From Actinoplanes subtropicus (GTDB taxonomy: Bacteria; Actinomycetota; Actinomycetes; Mycobacteriales; Micromonosporaceae): a stretch of 64,000 nt of DNA. This document shows positions 18,299 through 26,284 of this stretch, in pieces. The DNA lies in contig NZ_JOJL01000006.1 of the NCBI RefSeq assembly GCF_000721705.1, positions 124,001 to 188,000 on the forward strand, in the 5' to 3' direction. The position numbers were made by a program, and so were the translations under genes. Each line of letters starts with the position of its first letter. Positions within the stretch are counted from its first letter, which is position 1. The notes below the pieces were generated by a model, which worked only from the letters and a program-made list of their open reading frames with translations, searched no databases and was not told the DNA's origin.

Positions 18299-19792
18299 AT
18301 GACCGAGCGCTACGTCGTAGCCATCGACCAGGGGACCACGTCCACCCGATGCATCGTCTTCGACCGCCGCGGCCGGCTCGTCTCCCTGGCCCAGCAGGAG
18401 CACAAGCAGTACTACCCCCGGCCGGGCTGGGTCGAGCACGACGCCGCCGAGATCTGGCGCAATGTGGAGCGGCTCGCCCCCGAGGCGCTGCGCAACGCCG
18501 GGATCACCGAGGAGCAGGTCGCCGCGGTCGGGATCGCCAACCAGCGGGAGACCACGCTGCTCTGGGACCGGGACACCGGCGCACCGATCGGCCACGCGAT
18601 CGTCTGGCAGGACACGCGTACGGATGATCTGGTCGAGCTCTTGAAGGAGGCGGACGGTGCGCCGGAGGTCGAACACGACTCGGCGCTGCCGATGGCGACC
18701 TACTTCTCCGGCCCGCGCATGAAATGGCTCCTGGACAACCACCCCGAGCTGCGGCAACGCGCCGAGCGCGGGGAGATCCTGTTCGGCACGATGGAGACCT
18801 GGCTGATCTGGAAGCTGACCGGCGGCCTGCACGTCACCGACGTGACCAACGCCAGCCGGACCATGCTGCTCGACGTGCACAGCCTCGACTGGTCGCCGTC
18901 GGCGCTCGCCTTCTTCGGCATCCCGCGGGCGATGCTGCCCGAGGTGCGGCCATCGATCGGCGTCTTCGGCACGGCGGTGGCGGCCTTCCCGGGCGTACGC
19001 ATCGGGGCCGCGCTCGGCGACCAGCAGGCGGCGCTGTTCGGGCAGACCTGCTTCTTCCCGGGCGAGGCCAAGTGCACGTACGGGACCGGCAGCTTCCTGC
19101 TCCTGAACACCGGCGACGAGCTGGTACGATCCACGCACGGGCTGCTCAGCACGGTCGCCTACCAGATCGCGGGCGGGCCGGTCGCGTACGCGCTGGAGGG
19201 CTCGATCGCGATCACCGGCTCGCTGGTCCAGTGGTTCCGCGACCAGCTGGAGCTGATCGCCACCGCGCCGGAGATCGAGACCCTGGCGCGCACGGTCGCC
19301 GACAACGGCGGCTGCTACATCGTGCCGGCCTTCTCCGGCCTGTACGCGCCGTACTGGCGCAGCGAGGCGCGCGGCGTGATCGTGGGCCTGACCTCGTACA
19401 TCACCAAGGGTCACCTGGCCCGGGCGGTGCTGGAGGCGACCGCCTGGCAGACCCGCGAGGTGGTCGACGCGATGAACGCCGACTCCGGCCTCGACCTGAC
19501 CACGCTGCGGGTGGACGGCGGGATGACCGCCGACAACCTGCTCATGCAGTTCATCGCCGACGTGCTGGACGTGCCGGTGGTCCGTCCGCTCGCCGCCGAG
19601 ACGGTGTCGCTGGGCGCGGCGTACGCGGCCGGCCTGGCGGTCGGCTACTGGCCCGACCTGGAGGGCCTGCGGCAGAACTGGCACCGGGCCGCGCAGTGGC
19701 TGCCCACCATGGACCCGGAGATCCGCACGGCCGAGTACCACAACTGGCGGCGGGCGGTCGAGCGCACCTTCGACTGGACCCGCCCCTCCTGA
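18299..19792 (+). CDS. glpK: Glycerol kinase, second copy
   Basis: This 497-residue FGGY kinase is paralogous to the product of 15035-16552. It has the same phosphate loop (DQGTTSTRC) and C-terminal signature (DGGMTADNLLMQFIADVLDVPV), but much of the rest differs. GGGAGGG precedes ATG 18299. It forms a likely two-gene unit with the IclR gene. Both kinases look intact; different affinity, regulation or substrate cannot be told from sequence. Confidence 0.93.
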   Translation: MTERYVVAIDQGTTSTRCIVFDRRGRLVSLAQQEHKQYYPRPGWVEHDAAEIWRNVERLAPEALRNAGITEEQVAAVGIANQRETTLLWDRDTGAPIGHAIVWQDTRTDDLVELLKEADGAPEVEHDSALPMATYFSGPRMKWLLDNHPELRQRAERGEILFGTMETWLIWKLTGGLHVTDVTNASRTMLLDVHSLDWSPSALAFFGIPRAMLPEVRPSIGVFGTAVAAFPGVRIGAALGDQQAALFGQTCFFPGEAKCTYGTGSFLLLNTGDELVRSTHGLLSTVAYQIAGGPVAYALEGSIAITGSLVQWFRDQLELIATAPEIETLARTVADNGGCYIVPAFSGLYAPYWRSEARGVIVGLTSYITKGHLARAVLEATAWQTREVVDAMNADSGLDLTTLRVDGGMTADNLLMQFIADVLDVPVVRPLAAETVSLGAAYAAGLAVGYWPDLEGLRQNWHRAAQWLPTMDPEIRTAEYHNWRRAVERTFDWTRPS

Positions 19793-19821
19793 TCCGGCGA
19801 GCCTCGAGGACCTACAGTGCG

Positions 19822-20265
19822 GTGGTGCCGATCCGCGGTCCCGAGGTGTTCGAGGCGCGCCGGCGGCGTGCCGCCGGCACGATCGCCGCCGTCATGGCGG
19901 TGTGGCTGCTCGCGGTGCCGTTCCTTGCCGTTGCGGCCTTCTTCACCGGGTTCACTCTGCCCAGGGCCGCTCCCATCGCCGCCGGGCGGCAGGCCGAGGC
20001 CGGGAGGCTGATCCTGGCCCTCGCCGTAGTACTGGTGCTGCTGCCCGGCGCGGCCACGGTGATCGGTGCCCGGTACCGCCGACCGATCATCGCCGGGCTC
20101 TGCGGGCTGATCACGGTCGTCGGGTTGGCCGCGGCGTTACTCCTGGTCCCCGCGGGGATGGCCGACCTCGGCTGGAAAGCCACCCCGGCGCGCATCCCGG
20201 CGCCACCGACACCCAGCCGATGCATCGAGCGCAGCGGCGGCGACACGCGCTGCCCCGGCGGCTGA
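19822..20265 (+). CDS. Small membrane protein of unknown function
   Basis: This 147-residue protein has three hydrophobic segments (about residues 19-42, 61-79 and 88-108) and an Arg-rich N-terminus. No known domain is recognised. The last 30 residues are Pro-rich and contain two cysteines (CIERSGGDTRC). GTG 19822 or 19825 lies a few bases after TACAGT (19813-19818), suggesting a leaderless transcript. It converges on the GGDEF gene with a 5-bp gap. Codon use is typical of the genome, so the gene is probably real. Confidence 0.65.
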   Translation: MVPIRGPEVFEARRRRAAGTIAAVMAVWLLAVPFLAVAAFFTGFTLPRAAPIAAGRQAEAGRLILALAVVLVLLPGAATVIGARYRRPIIAGLCGLITVVGLAAALLLVPAGMADLGWKATPARIPAPPTPSRCIERSGGDTRCPGG

Positions 20266-20270
20266 TCGTC

Positions 20271-21902
20271 CTAGCCTCTTGTCAGAGTGGGTCGCGTCGC
20301 CCGGGCGGCCATCCGCACCCGGTTCCGCCCGGCCCGTTTCGCCTCGTAGAGCTGGTCGTCGGCGGCGGCTAGGAGGGTCGCCTGCGTTCCGCCGACCGCG
20401 GCCAGGGCCACGCCGACGCTGATCGTCACCGGCAGGTCGCCGGTGACCGGGCCCCACGGGTGCGCGGCCACCCGGCGGCGCAGCCGCTCCAGGAAGGCGA
20501 GCGTGTCGGCCCGGCCCAGGCCGGTCAGCACCAGCAGGAACTCCTCGCCGCCGAGCCGGGCCGCGAACGCCCGGTGCTCGTCCACGCCGGCCACCGCGTC
20601 GGCGAGCAGCGCCGCCACCGCCACCAGCACCTGGTCGCCGATCTCGTGCGAGCACCGGTCGTTGACCTGCTTGAAGTGGTCGAGGTCGAGCACGGCCGCC
20701 CAGAGCGGCGACTCCCGCTCGATCAGGCCGGGCAGGTGCTCGTCGACGTAGCGGCGGTTGCGCAGGCCGGTCAGCGGGTCGCGGCGGGCCTGTTCCCGGA
20801 AGCGTTCGGCCTCCTGCCGCGCCTCGTTCACCTCGAAAAGCGCTTGCCGGGTACGGGCCTGGGCCTCCCGCTGCTCGTCCAGCACCCGCTTCTCGGCCGC
20901 GTGGAACCGCTTGTACTCATCGAACGCCCGCTGGAAGTCGCCGGCCATCGCGTACAGCTCGGCCTGCTCCTGCCGCACCCGGACCAGGATCTCGCCGTGC
21001 CCGTGCGCCACGCAGAGCGCCCGGCACTCGTCGAGCGTGTCCCGGGCGGCGGCGACGTCACCCTGCAGGCGCCGGGTGACCGCGAGGGTGAGCAGGAACT
21101 CCGGCAGGGCGTCGGACTCCTGGTGGCCGTCCGGGTACGCGGCGATCGCCTCGAGGACGGTCTGCTCCGCCTCGGCGTGCCGGCCCAGGGCGAGCTGCAC
21201 GTTCGCCACCGTGTCCAGGTCGTTCGGGTCGAGGCGATGGCCGCGGGCGGCGGCGACCGCGCGCAGCCGCTCGATCAGCTGCCAGGCGCGTCCGGGCTCG
21301 CCGGCGAGGTACTCGGCGTAGGCGTGGTTGTTGAGGACCATCACCTCATCCCGTACGTCGGTGCTGTGCCGGGCCAGGTCGGCGGCCTGGCGGTAGCGCT
21401 CCCGGGCGGCCTCGATGGAGCCGGTCTCGGTGAGGGCGTCGGCGTACTTGACGACGTACGGGAGGCGGCGGCGGGGGTGCACCGAGTCGTCGAGGTGCTC
21501 GACGGCGGCGACCGCGTGCTCGAGCAGGGCGGCCACGTCACCCATGTTGCGGTACGTGCGGCCGAGCAGCAGGTGGCTGCGGGCGATCAGATAGCGGTGG
21601 CCGTGCGCCCGCGCCCACTCGTTGACCTGCCACATGACGGCGACCGCCGGCTTGGCGTCGCCGGCGCGCTCGGCCACGTCGGCCTGGATCAGCCGCGCCC
21701 GCATCTCGGCCGGCGCGTCCCCGGCGGCCGCCGCGATCAGCTCGAGCTCGGCCGCGCGGGCCGAGCGGCCGCGCGGGTCGAGGCCGGTCCAGTCCTCCAG
21801 GCGGTCGAGCTCGGCGGAGCGCGCGGCGCTGTCGGTCATCGGCTGGGCCACGCCGGACCGATCGGCGCGGCCGTGCGCCACTGAAGGGTTCTCGTCACCC
21901 AT
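20271..21902 (-). CDS. Diguanylate cyclase with N-terminal TPR-like repeats
   Basis: This 543-residue cytoplasmic protein should make cyclic di-GMP. Residues about 40-340 form tetratricopeptide-like helical repeats. A coiled coil with alternating Glu/Arg/Gln (about 345-380) leads into a GGDEF domain that begins with RDPLTGLRNRRYVDEHLP. The active-site loop is RLGGEEF, a competent variant. The RxxD inhibitory site five residues upstream is absent (DEHRAFAARLGGEEF), so product feedback is probably lost. ATG 21902 has GGGAGG upstream; a 14-bp palindrome lies just beyond. Confidence 0.9.
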   Translation of the reverse strand: MGDENPSVAHGRADRSGVAQPMTDSAARSAELDRLEDWTGLDPRGRSARAAELELIAAAAGDAPAEMRARLIQADVAERAGDAKPAVAVMWQVNEWARAHGHRYLIARSHLLLGRTYRNMGDVAALLEHAVAAVEHLDDSVHPRRRLPYVVKYADALTETGSIEAARERYRQAADLARHSTDVRDEVMVLNNHAYAEYLAGEPGRAWQLIERLRAVAAARGHRLDPNDLDTVANVQLALGRHAEAEQTVLEAIAAYPDGHQESDALPEFLLTLAVTRRLQGDVAAARDTLDECRALCVAHGHGEILVRVRQEQAELYAMAGDFQRAFDEYKRFHAAEKRVLDEQREAQARTRQALFEVNEARQEAERFREQARRDPLTGLRNRRYVDEHLPGLIERESPLWAAVLDLDHFKQVNDRCSHEIGDQVLVAVAALLADAVAGVDEHRAFAARLGGEEFLLVLTGLGRADTLAFLERLRRRVAAHPWGPVTGDLPVTISVGVALAAVGGTQATLLAAADDQLYEAKRAGRNRVRMAARATRPTLTRG

Positions 21903-21914
21903 CCGGCCTCCCGC

Positions 21915-21928
21915 TTACCCGCGGGTAA
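21915..21928. promoter_or_regulatory. Perfect 14-bp palindrome upstream of the GGDEF gene
   Basis: TTACCCGCGGGTAA is a perfect palindrome 13-26 bp before the ATG at 21902, in the short gap after the TetR gene. It could be a repressor site, or a hairpin ending the TetR transcript. Confidence 0.45.
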
Positions 21929-21954
21929 TGCTCGCACTCGCCCGGCTTGAGCGG

Positions 21955-22533
21955 CTAGTCGAGGACGCCCGTGATCAGAGTGCGGAGGCCGGCGGCGACG
22001 CGGGCGGCGCCCTCGCCGGTGACCACCAGCCGCTGGATCGGGTCGCTGTGCAGGGACGCGAGGATCAGGTGGGCGGTGACGTCGGCGTCCAGGCCGGGCC
22101 GCGCCTCGTGCAGCAGGCCGGCGATGTGCCGGTGCCAGATCGCGTGCAGCGGCGGCGGGTCGTCGTCGGGGATCTTGGCGGACACCACCGCCTCGGCGTG
22201 GTCGAGGGCGGCGAGCAGCCCCTTGTTGCGGGAGACGACCTCGATCACCCCGTCGACGAAGGCGAGCAGCCGCTCCCGCGCCGGCGCGCCCGGGCCCAGC
22301 GGCGGCGGCCCGTCCACCACCGCCTCCTGCAGGACCATCGCGCGCTCCTGCATCAGCGCCCGCATCAGCCCCGCCCGGCTGCCGAACCGGTGGAAGACCG
22401 TGCCCTTGCCGACCCCGGCCGCGGCGGCGACCCGCTCCATCGAGATCTGCTCGGGCGGCAGCCGGGTCAGCAACTCCTCGGTCGCGCGCAGGATCGCCTG
22501 CCGGTTGCGGGCCGCGTCGGCGCGCTCGGCCAT
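21955..22533 (-). CDS. TetR-family repressor
   Basis: This 192-residue regulator has the TetR helix-turn-helix (ISMERVAAAAGVGKGTVFHRF, about 31-51) and a helical ligand domain. ATG 22533 is preferred over the upstream in-frame TTG 22548 because it has GAGGGG/GAAGG before it. It is divergent from the quinone oxidoreductase gene, and a perfect 19-bp inverted repeat between them (22554-22606) is the likely binding region. It probably represses both itself and that oxidoreductase; the inducer is unknown. Confidence 0.9.
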   Translation of the reverse strand: MAERADAARNRQAILRATEELLTRLPPEQISMERVAAAAGVGKGTVFHRFGSRAGLMRALMQERAMVLQEAVVDGPPPLGPGAPARERLLAFVDGVIEVVSRNKGLLAALDHAEAVVSAKIPDDDPPPLHAIWHRHIAGLLHEARPGLDADVTAHLILASLHSDPIQRLVVTGEGAARVAAGLRTLITGVLD

Positions 22534-22553
22534 GCCTTCGCCCCTCAAATAAC

Positions 22554-22606
22554 TGGACCGGCGGTCAACTTATGCCGTACGGTCGGCTAAGTTGACCGCC
22601 GGTCCA
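22554..22606. promoter_or_regulatory. 19-bp perfect inverted repeat (double TetR operator)
   Basis: TGGACCGGCGGTCAACTTA (22554-22572) is exactly inverted at 22588-22606 with a 15-nt spacer. Each arm is itself nearly palindromic (TTGACC-GCC-GGTCCA), so the region looks like two TetR operators placed symmetrically between the divergent genes. Confidence 0.8.
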
Positions 22607-22624
22607 ATTTACCAGGAGGCTGCC

Positions 22625-23596
22625 ATGCGACGCGTCCGCTACTACGAGTACGGCGGGCCCGGGGTGCTGACCGTCGAGGAGACTTCGCTGCCCGAGCCCG
22701 GCCCCGGCCAGGTCCGGCTGCGGGCCGAGGCGATCGGCGCGAACTTCGTCGACACGAAGATCCGCGGGAACGCCGGCGGGATCTTCTACCGCCCGCTGCC
22801 CGGCTCCCCCACCGGCGACGTGGTGGGCACGATCGACGCGACCGGCCCCGGCGTCGACCCGGCGCGGCTCGGCGAGCGGGTGGCGGCGCTGGTCGACCCG
22901 GACGCGTTCGCCGACTACGCGCTGGCCGACGCGGCCTGGCTGGCCCCGGTGCCGGCCGGCCTGCCCGCCGGCCCGGCCAGCCTGCTGCCGACGGCCGGGC
23001 CGGTCGCCCTGCGCGTGCTGCGCACCGGGCAGGTGGCCGCGGGCGAGACCGTGCTGGTCCACTCCGCGGCCGGGAACATCGGCGGCCTGGCGATCCAGCT
23101 GGCCAAGCTGCTCGGCGCCGGCCTGGTGATCGCCACCGCCAGCACCGAGGAGAAGCGCCGGCACGCCCGCGAGCTGGGCGCCGACGTCAGCATCGACTAC
23201 ACCGCCGACGACTGGCCCGACCAGGTGCGGGCCGCCGCGCCCGGCGGCGTCGACGTCGCCCTCGACGCGGTCGGCGGCGCCACGCTGACGCACAGCATCG
23301 ACCTGCTCGCGCCGATGGGCCGCGCGGTCATCTACGGCCTGGCCGGCGGCGAGCTGGCCGACCTGCCGGTCCGCTCCTTCTTCGCCCAGCGAACCGTCTC
23401 CGGCTTCTCCCTGCTGGCCTGGCGCAAGGCTCGCCCCGACCAGGCCCGCGCCGAGATGGCCGAGGTGGCGGAGTACTTCGCGGACGGCCGGCTCCACATG
23501 GACGTCCGGGCGACGCTGCCGCTCACGGAGGCGGCCAAGGCGCACGAGCTGCTCGAGGACCGCTCCACGATCGGCCGCGTCCTGCTGGCCCCCTGA
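22625..23596 (+). CDS. NADPH:quinone oxidoreductase (zeta-crystallin / MDR type)
   Basis: This 323-residue medium-chain reductase lacks the zinc-ligand cysteines of alcohol dehydrogenases, as expected for quinone reductases. The N-terminal catalytic domain has GANFVDTKIRGN, and the nucleotide-binding loop is VHSAAGNIGGLAIQLAK (about 149-165). ATG 22625 is chosen for AGGAGG 6 nt upstream. It is divergent from, and probably repressed by, the TetR gene. A role in quinone or electrophile detoxification is inferred. Confidence 0.9.
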   Translation: MRRVRYYEYGGPGVLTVEETSLPEPGPGQVRLRAEAIGANFVDTKIRGNAGGIFYRPLPGSPTGDVVGTIDATGPGVDPARLGERVAALVDPDAFADYALADAAWLAPVPAGLPAGPASLLPTAGPVALRVLRTGQVAAGETVLVHSAAGNIGGLAIQLAKLLGAGLVIATASTEEKRRHARELGADVSIDYTADDWPDQVRAAAPGGVDVALDAVGGATLTHSIDLLAPMGRAVIYGLAGGELADLPVRSFFAQRTVSGFSLLAWRKARPDQARAEMAEVAEYFADGRLHMDVRATLPLTEAAKAHELLEDRSTIGRVLLAP

Positions 23597-23608
23597 CGCA
23601 CAGCAACG

Positions 23609-24568
23609 CTAGCGGCGCCGCGGGGTCGACGTGTGCCGGGCGCCGACCGCCGCCCGGGTGGCGTCGAGGGCGGCCAGGGTCTGCCCGTACGTCCGCTGGG
23701 CCACCCCCACGAAGAGGCAGTCGACCACGGTCAGCTGGGCCAGCCGGCTCGCTGTGGCGCCCGAGCGGAACGTCGTCTCGCGCGCCGCCGTGGTCAGCAC
23801 GTGCTCGGCCGCGTGGGCTATCGGAGAGCGGGGGAAGTTGGTCAGCGCGACCGTGGTGGCGCCGTGCGCGCGGGCCTCGGCCAGGGCGTCGATCGTGTCG
23901 GTGGTGGTGCCGGTGTGCGAGATGCCGATCGCGACGTCGCCGGGGCGGAGCAGGGCGGCGCTGGTCAGCGCCACGTGCGTGTCCGACCAGGCGAAGGCGA
24001 CCCGGCCGATCCGGTGCAGCTTGTGCTGGAAGTCCAGGGCCACGTACGCGCTGGCACCCACCCCGTAGAGGTCGACCCGCTGGGCCCGGACCAGCGCCTC
24101 GACCACCCGTTCCAGCATGACGATGTCCAGTTGGGCGCCGGTCTCCTCGACCGCCCGGGCGTCCGCGAAGGCGATCTTCTCGACCACCTTGGCGAGGTCG
24201 TCGCCGGGGGCGATGTCGCTCTCCAGGTCGCGGTCGACGCGGTCGGCGCCCTGGGCGCGCCCGTTCTCGGCGGCCAGCGCCAGCCGCAGCTGGGGATACC
24301 CGGCGAAGCCGATCGCCTTGCAGAACCGGATGACGGTCGCCTCGGAGACGCCGGAGGCGATCGCGAGCTCGGTGACCGTGAGCGACGCGGTGGCGCTGGT
24401 GTCCGACAGCACCTGATCGGCCACCTGCCGCATCGACGGCTGCAGGCTCGGCAACAGCGACCTGATGTGCACCGCCGTGGCTGTGCTGCTACCGACGCCT
24501 GGTCCTACGGACGGCGCGGAGAACCCGGGCCCCTTCGGGGCCGCCAGGTTACGGGTGCGTGGTGCCAT
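23609..24568 (-). CDS. RpiR/MurR-family regulator (HTH + SIS)
   Basis: This 319-residue regulator has an N-terminal RpiR helix-turn-helix (ELAIASGVSEATVIRFCKAIG, about 70-90) and a C-terminal SIS sugar-phosphate-binding domain (about 135-290). MurR proteins sense N-acetylmuramic acid 6-phosphate; the adjacent amiE-like, namZ and murQ genes make that the likely effector. ATG 24568 is preferred to the in-frame TTG 24577. TACCTT ends 7 nt before it, so the start may be leaderless. It is transcribed alongside the AmiE-like gene, 21 bp downstream of it. Confidence 0.88.
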   Translation of the reverse strand: MAPRTRNLAAPKGPGFSAPSVGPGVGSSTATAVHIRSLLPSLQPSMRQVADQVLSDTSATASLTVTELAIASGVSEATVIRFCKAIGFAGYPQLRLALAAENGRAQGADRVDRDLESDIAPGDDLAKVVEKIAFADARAVEETGAQLDIVMLERVVEALVRAQRVDLYGVGASAYVALDFQHKLHRIGRVAFAWSDTHVALTSAALLRPGDVAIGISHTGTTTDTIDALAEARAHGATTVALTNFPRSPIAHAAEHVLTTAARETTFRSGATASRLAQLTVVDCLFVGVAQRTYGQTLAALDATRAAVGARHTSTPRRR

Positions 24569-24589
24569 AGCAGTCAAGGTAGTCGACCC

Positions 24590-26284
24590 TCAATCTCGGC
24601 TGACCTGCCATCCGCCCAGCTGAACGCGGGCGGCGTCGCCCGGCCGGCGGTCGTCGAAGAGGAGACCCCGCGGACCGCTGACCCGGATCGCGTCGACGTA
24701 GACGCCGCGCCCCTCGTAGACGGCGTCGGTCTGGTAGCGCCAGCGCACGGCCGTGGTCCCCGGCGGGAGCTCGGCCGCGGCGGCCAGCCATCGCCGGCCC
24801 TCGAAGCCGTCGAACGACCCGTCCGTCGTCCACCCGTTCCGGCCGGTCCGCAGCGAGAACGGCACCGGCTGCCAGGTCGTCCCGTCCGCGGTGGCCTCGA
24901 GATGCCCGACGTCGGTCTCCTCGGTGTCGTACCAGAGCGCGAAGGACAGCCGGGCGCCGGTGACCGCCGGTAGCGGCACGGTCAGCGTCGCGGTGGTGGC
25001 ATCGGCGACGCCGGAGAACCAGTCGGTCCGGCCGGAGACCGGGCGCACCGGCAGGGCCAGCGCCAGGTCCCGGGCCACCGCGTCCCGGGCCGCGGTGGGG
25101 CTGCCGCCGCCCCGGCTCGGGTGCACCCGGTTGGTGAGCAGGATGACGAACGAGTGGGACAGCGGGTCCAGCACGAGATCGGTGCCGGTGTAGCCGGTGT
25201 GCCCGGCGGTCACCGGCGAGCTGAGGGCGTCCATGTACTTGCGCTGGTCGAGTTCGAAGCCCAGACCGTGGTCGTGTCCGGCGTACGCCCGATTGAAGTT
25301 GGTGAAGAACGACCGGGTGCTCGACTCGGACAGGATCCGGGTGTGGCCGAGCTTGCCGCCGTCGAGCAGGGTCTGGGCGAGCAGGGCCAGGTCGTGCGCG
25401 GTGGAGAAGATGCCGGCGTGGCCGGAGACGCCGCCGGCGCAGTACGCGTTCTCGTCGTGCACGCTGCCCCAGACGATGCCGCGGCCGGTCCACGGCTGGT
25501 ACTCCTCGGCGGCGATCCGCGGTCGCAGCGCGGCCGGCGGGTTGAACATGGTGTCGGTCATCCCGAGCGGCCCGGTGATCTGCCGGGCGATCACGCGGTC
25601 GAGCGACGAACCGGTGACCGCCTCGATCATCTTGCCCAGCACCATCATGTTCAGGTCGCTGTAGAGGTAGGCGGTCTCCGGCGGCGCGACCGGCGCGACG
25701 GCGTAGACGGCCGCCCAGCGTGCGTCGTCGGTGGCGTAGGTGCACAGCGACGGCGCCGGGTCGGCGGGCAGCCCCGAGGTGTGGGTGAGCAGCTCCCGGA
25801 CGGTGATGCCGGCCTTGCCGTTCGCCGCGAACTGCGGAAGGTAGGCCGCCACCGGGGTGTCCAGCCCGATCGTCCCGGCCTGGGCCAGCTGCACGGCGGC
25901 GATCGTGGTGAAGAGCTTGGTCATCGAGGCGATGTCGAAGATGGTGTCCCGCCGCATCGGGATCCACTGGTCCGGCGGCAGCTCGGTGGGCTTGTCGTCG
26001 GCGTAGCGCAGCGCGTACCCGGTCGCGTCGTGCGCCACGATGACCCCGTCGTGCGCGGCCAGCGCGACCGCGCCCGGGTACTCCGCGGGATTCGCCGCGG
26101 GCTGGGTGTACCAGGCGATGTCGGTGGCGATCTTCTCGATCTCGGCCGGCACCAGGCCGGCCCGCTCGGCGCTGCCGTAGTGCAGCCGTACGCCCGGCGT
26201 GAAGCGGACGTCGTCGCCGGTCACCGTGGGCGGGCCGGGAATCAGGCTCAGCGCGGCGACGGCCGCGACCAGCGCCGGGATCAT
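24590..26284 (-). CDS. AmiE-like serine hydrolase (beta-lactamase fold) with C-terminal beta domain
   Basis: This 564-residue exported protein has a short signal segment (IPALVAAVAALSLIPG). The class C-type domain carries SMTK (Ser120/Lys123), YSDLN (about 207) and HTG in AGHTGYTG. About residues 430-564 form a galactose-binding-like beta domain (WYDTEETDVG, VYEGRGVYVDAIRV). In Bacillus the same fold, AmiE/YbbE, is the N-acetylmuramoyl-L-alanine amidase encoded with NamZ and MurQ. Because this start overlaps the namZ stop (ATGA, 26281-26284), removal of stem peptide from muropeptides is the likely function. That assignment rests on context and fold. Confidence 0.8.
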   Translation of the reverse strand: MIPALVAAVAALSLIPGPPTVTGDDVRFTPGVRLHYGSAERAGLVPAEIEKIATDIAWYTQPAANPAEYPGAVALAAHDGVIVAHDATGYALRYADDKPTELPPDQWIPMRRDTIFDIASMTKLFTTIAAVQLAQAGTIGLDTPVAAYLPQFAANGKAGITVRELLTHTSGLPADPAPSLCTYATDDARWAAVYAVAPVAPPETAYLYSDLNMMVLGKMIEAVTGSSLDRVIARQITGPLGMTDTMFNPPAALRPRIAAEEYQPWTGRGIVWGSVHDENAYCAGGVSGHAGIFSTAHDLALLAQTLLDGGKLGHTRILSESSTRSFFTNFNRAYAGHDHGLGFELDQRKYMDALSSPVTAGHTGYTGTDLVLDPLSHSFVILLTNRVHPSRGGGSPTAARDAVARDLALALPVRPVSGRTDWFSGVADATTATLTVPLPAVTGARLSFALWYDTEETDVGHLEATADGTTWQPVPFSLRTGRNGWTTDGSFDGFEGRRWLAAAAELPPGTTAVRWRYQTDAVYEGRGVYVDAIRVSGPRGLLFDDRRPGDAARVQLGGWQVSRD

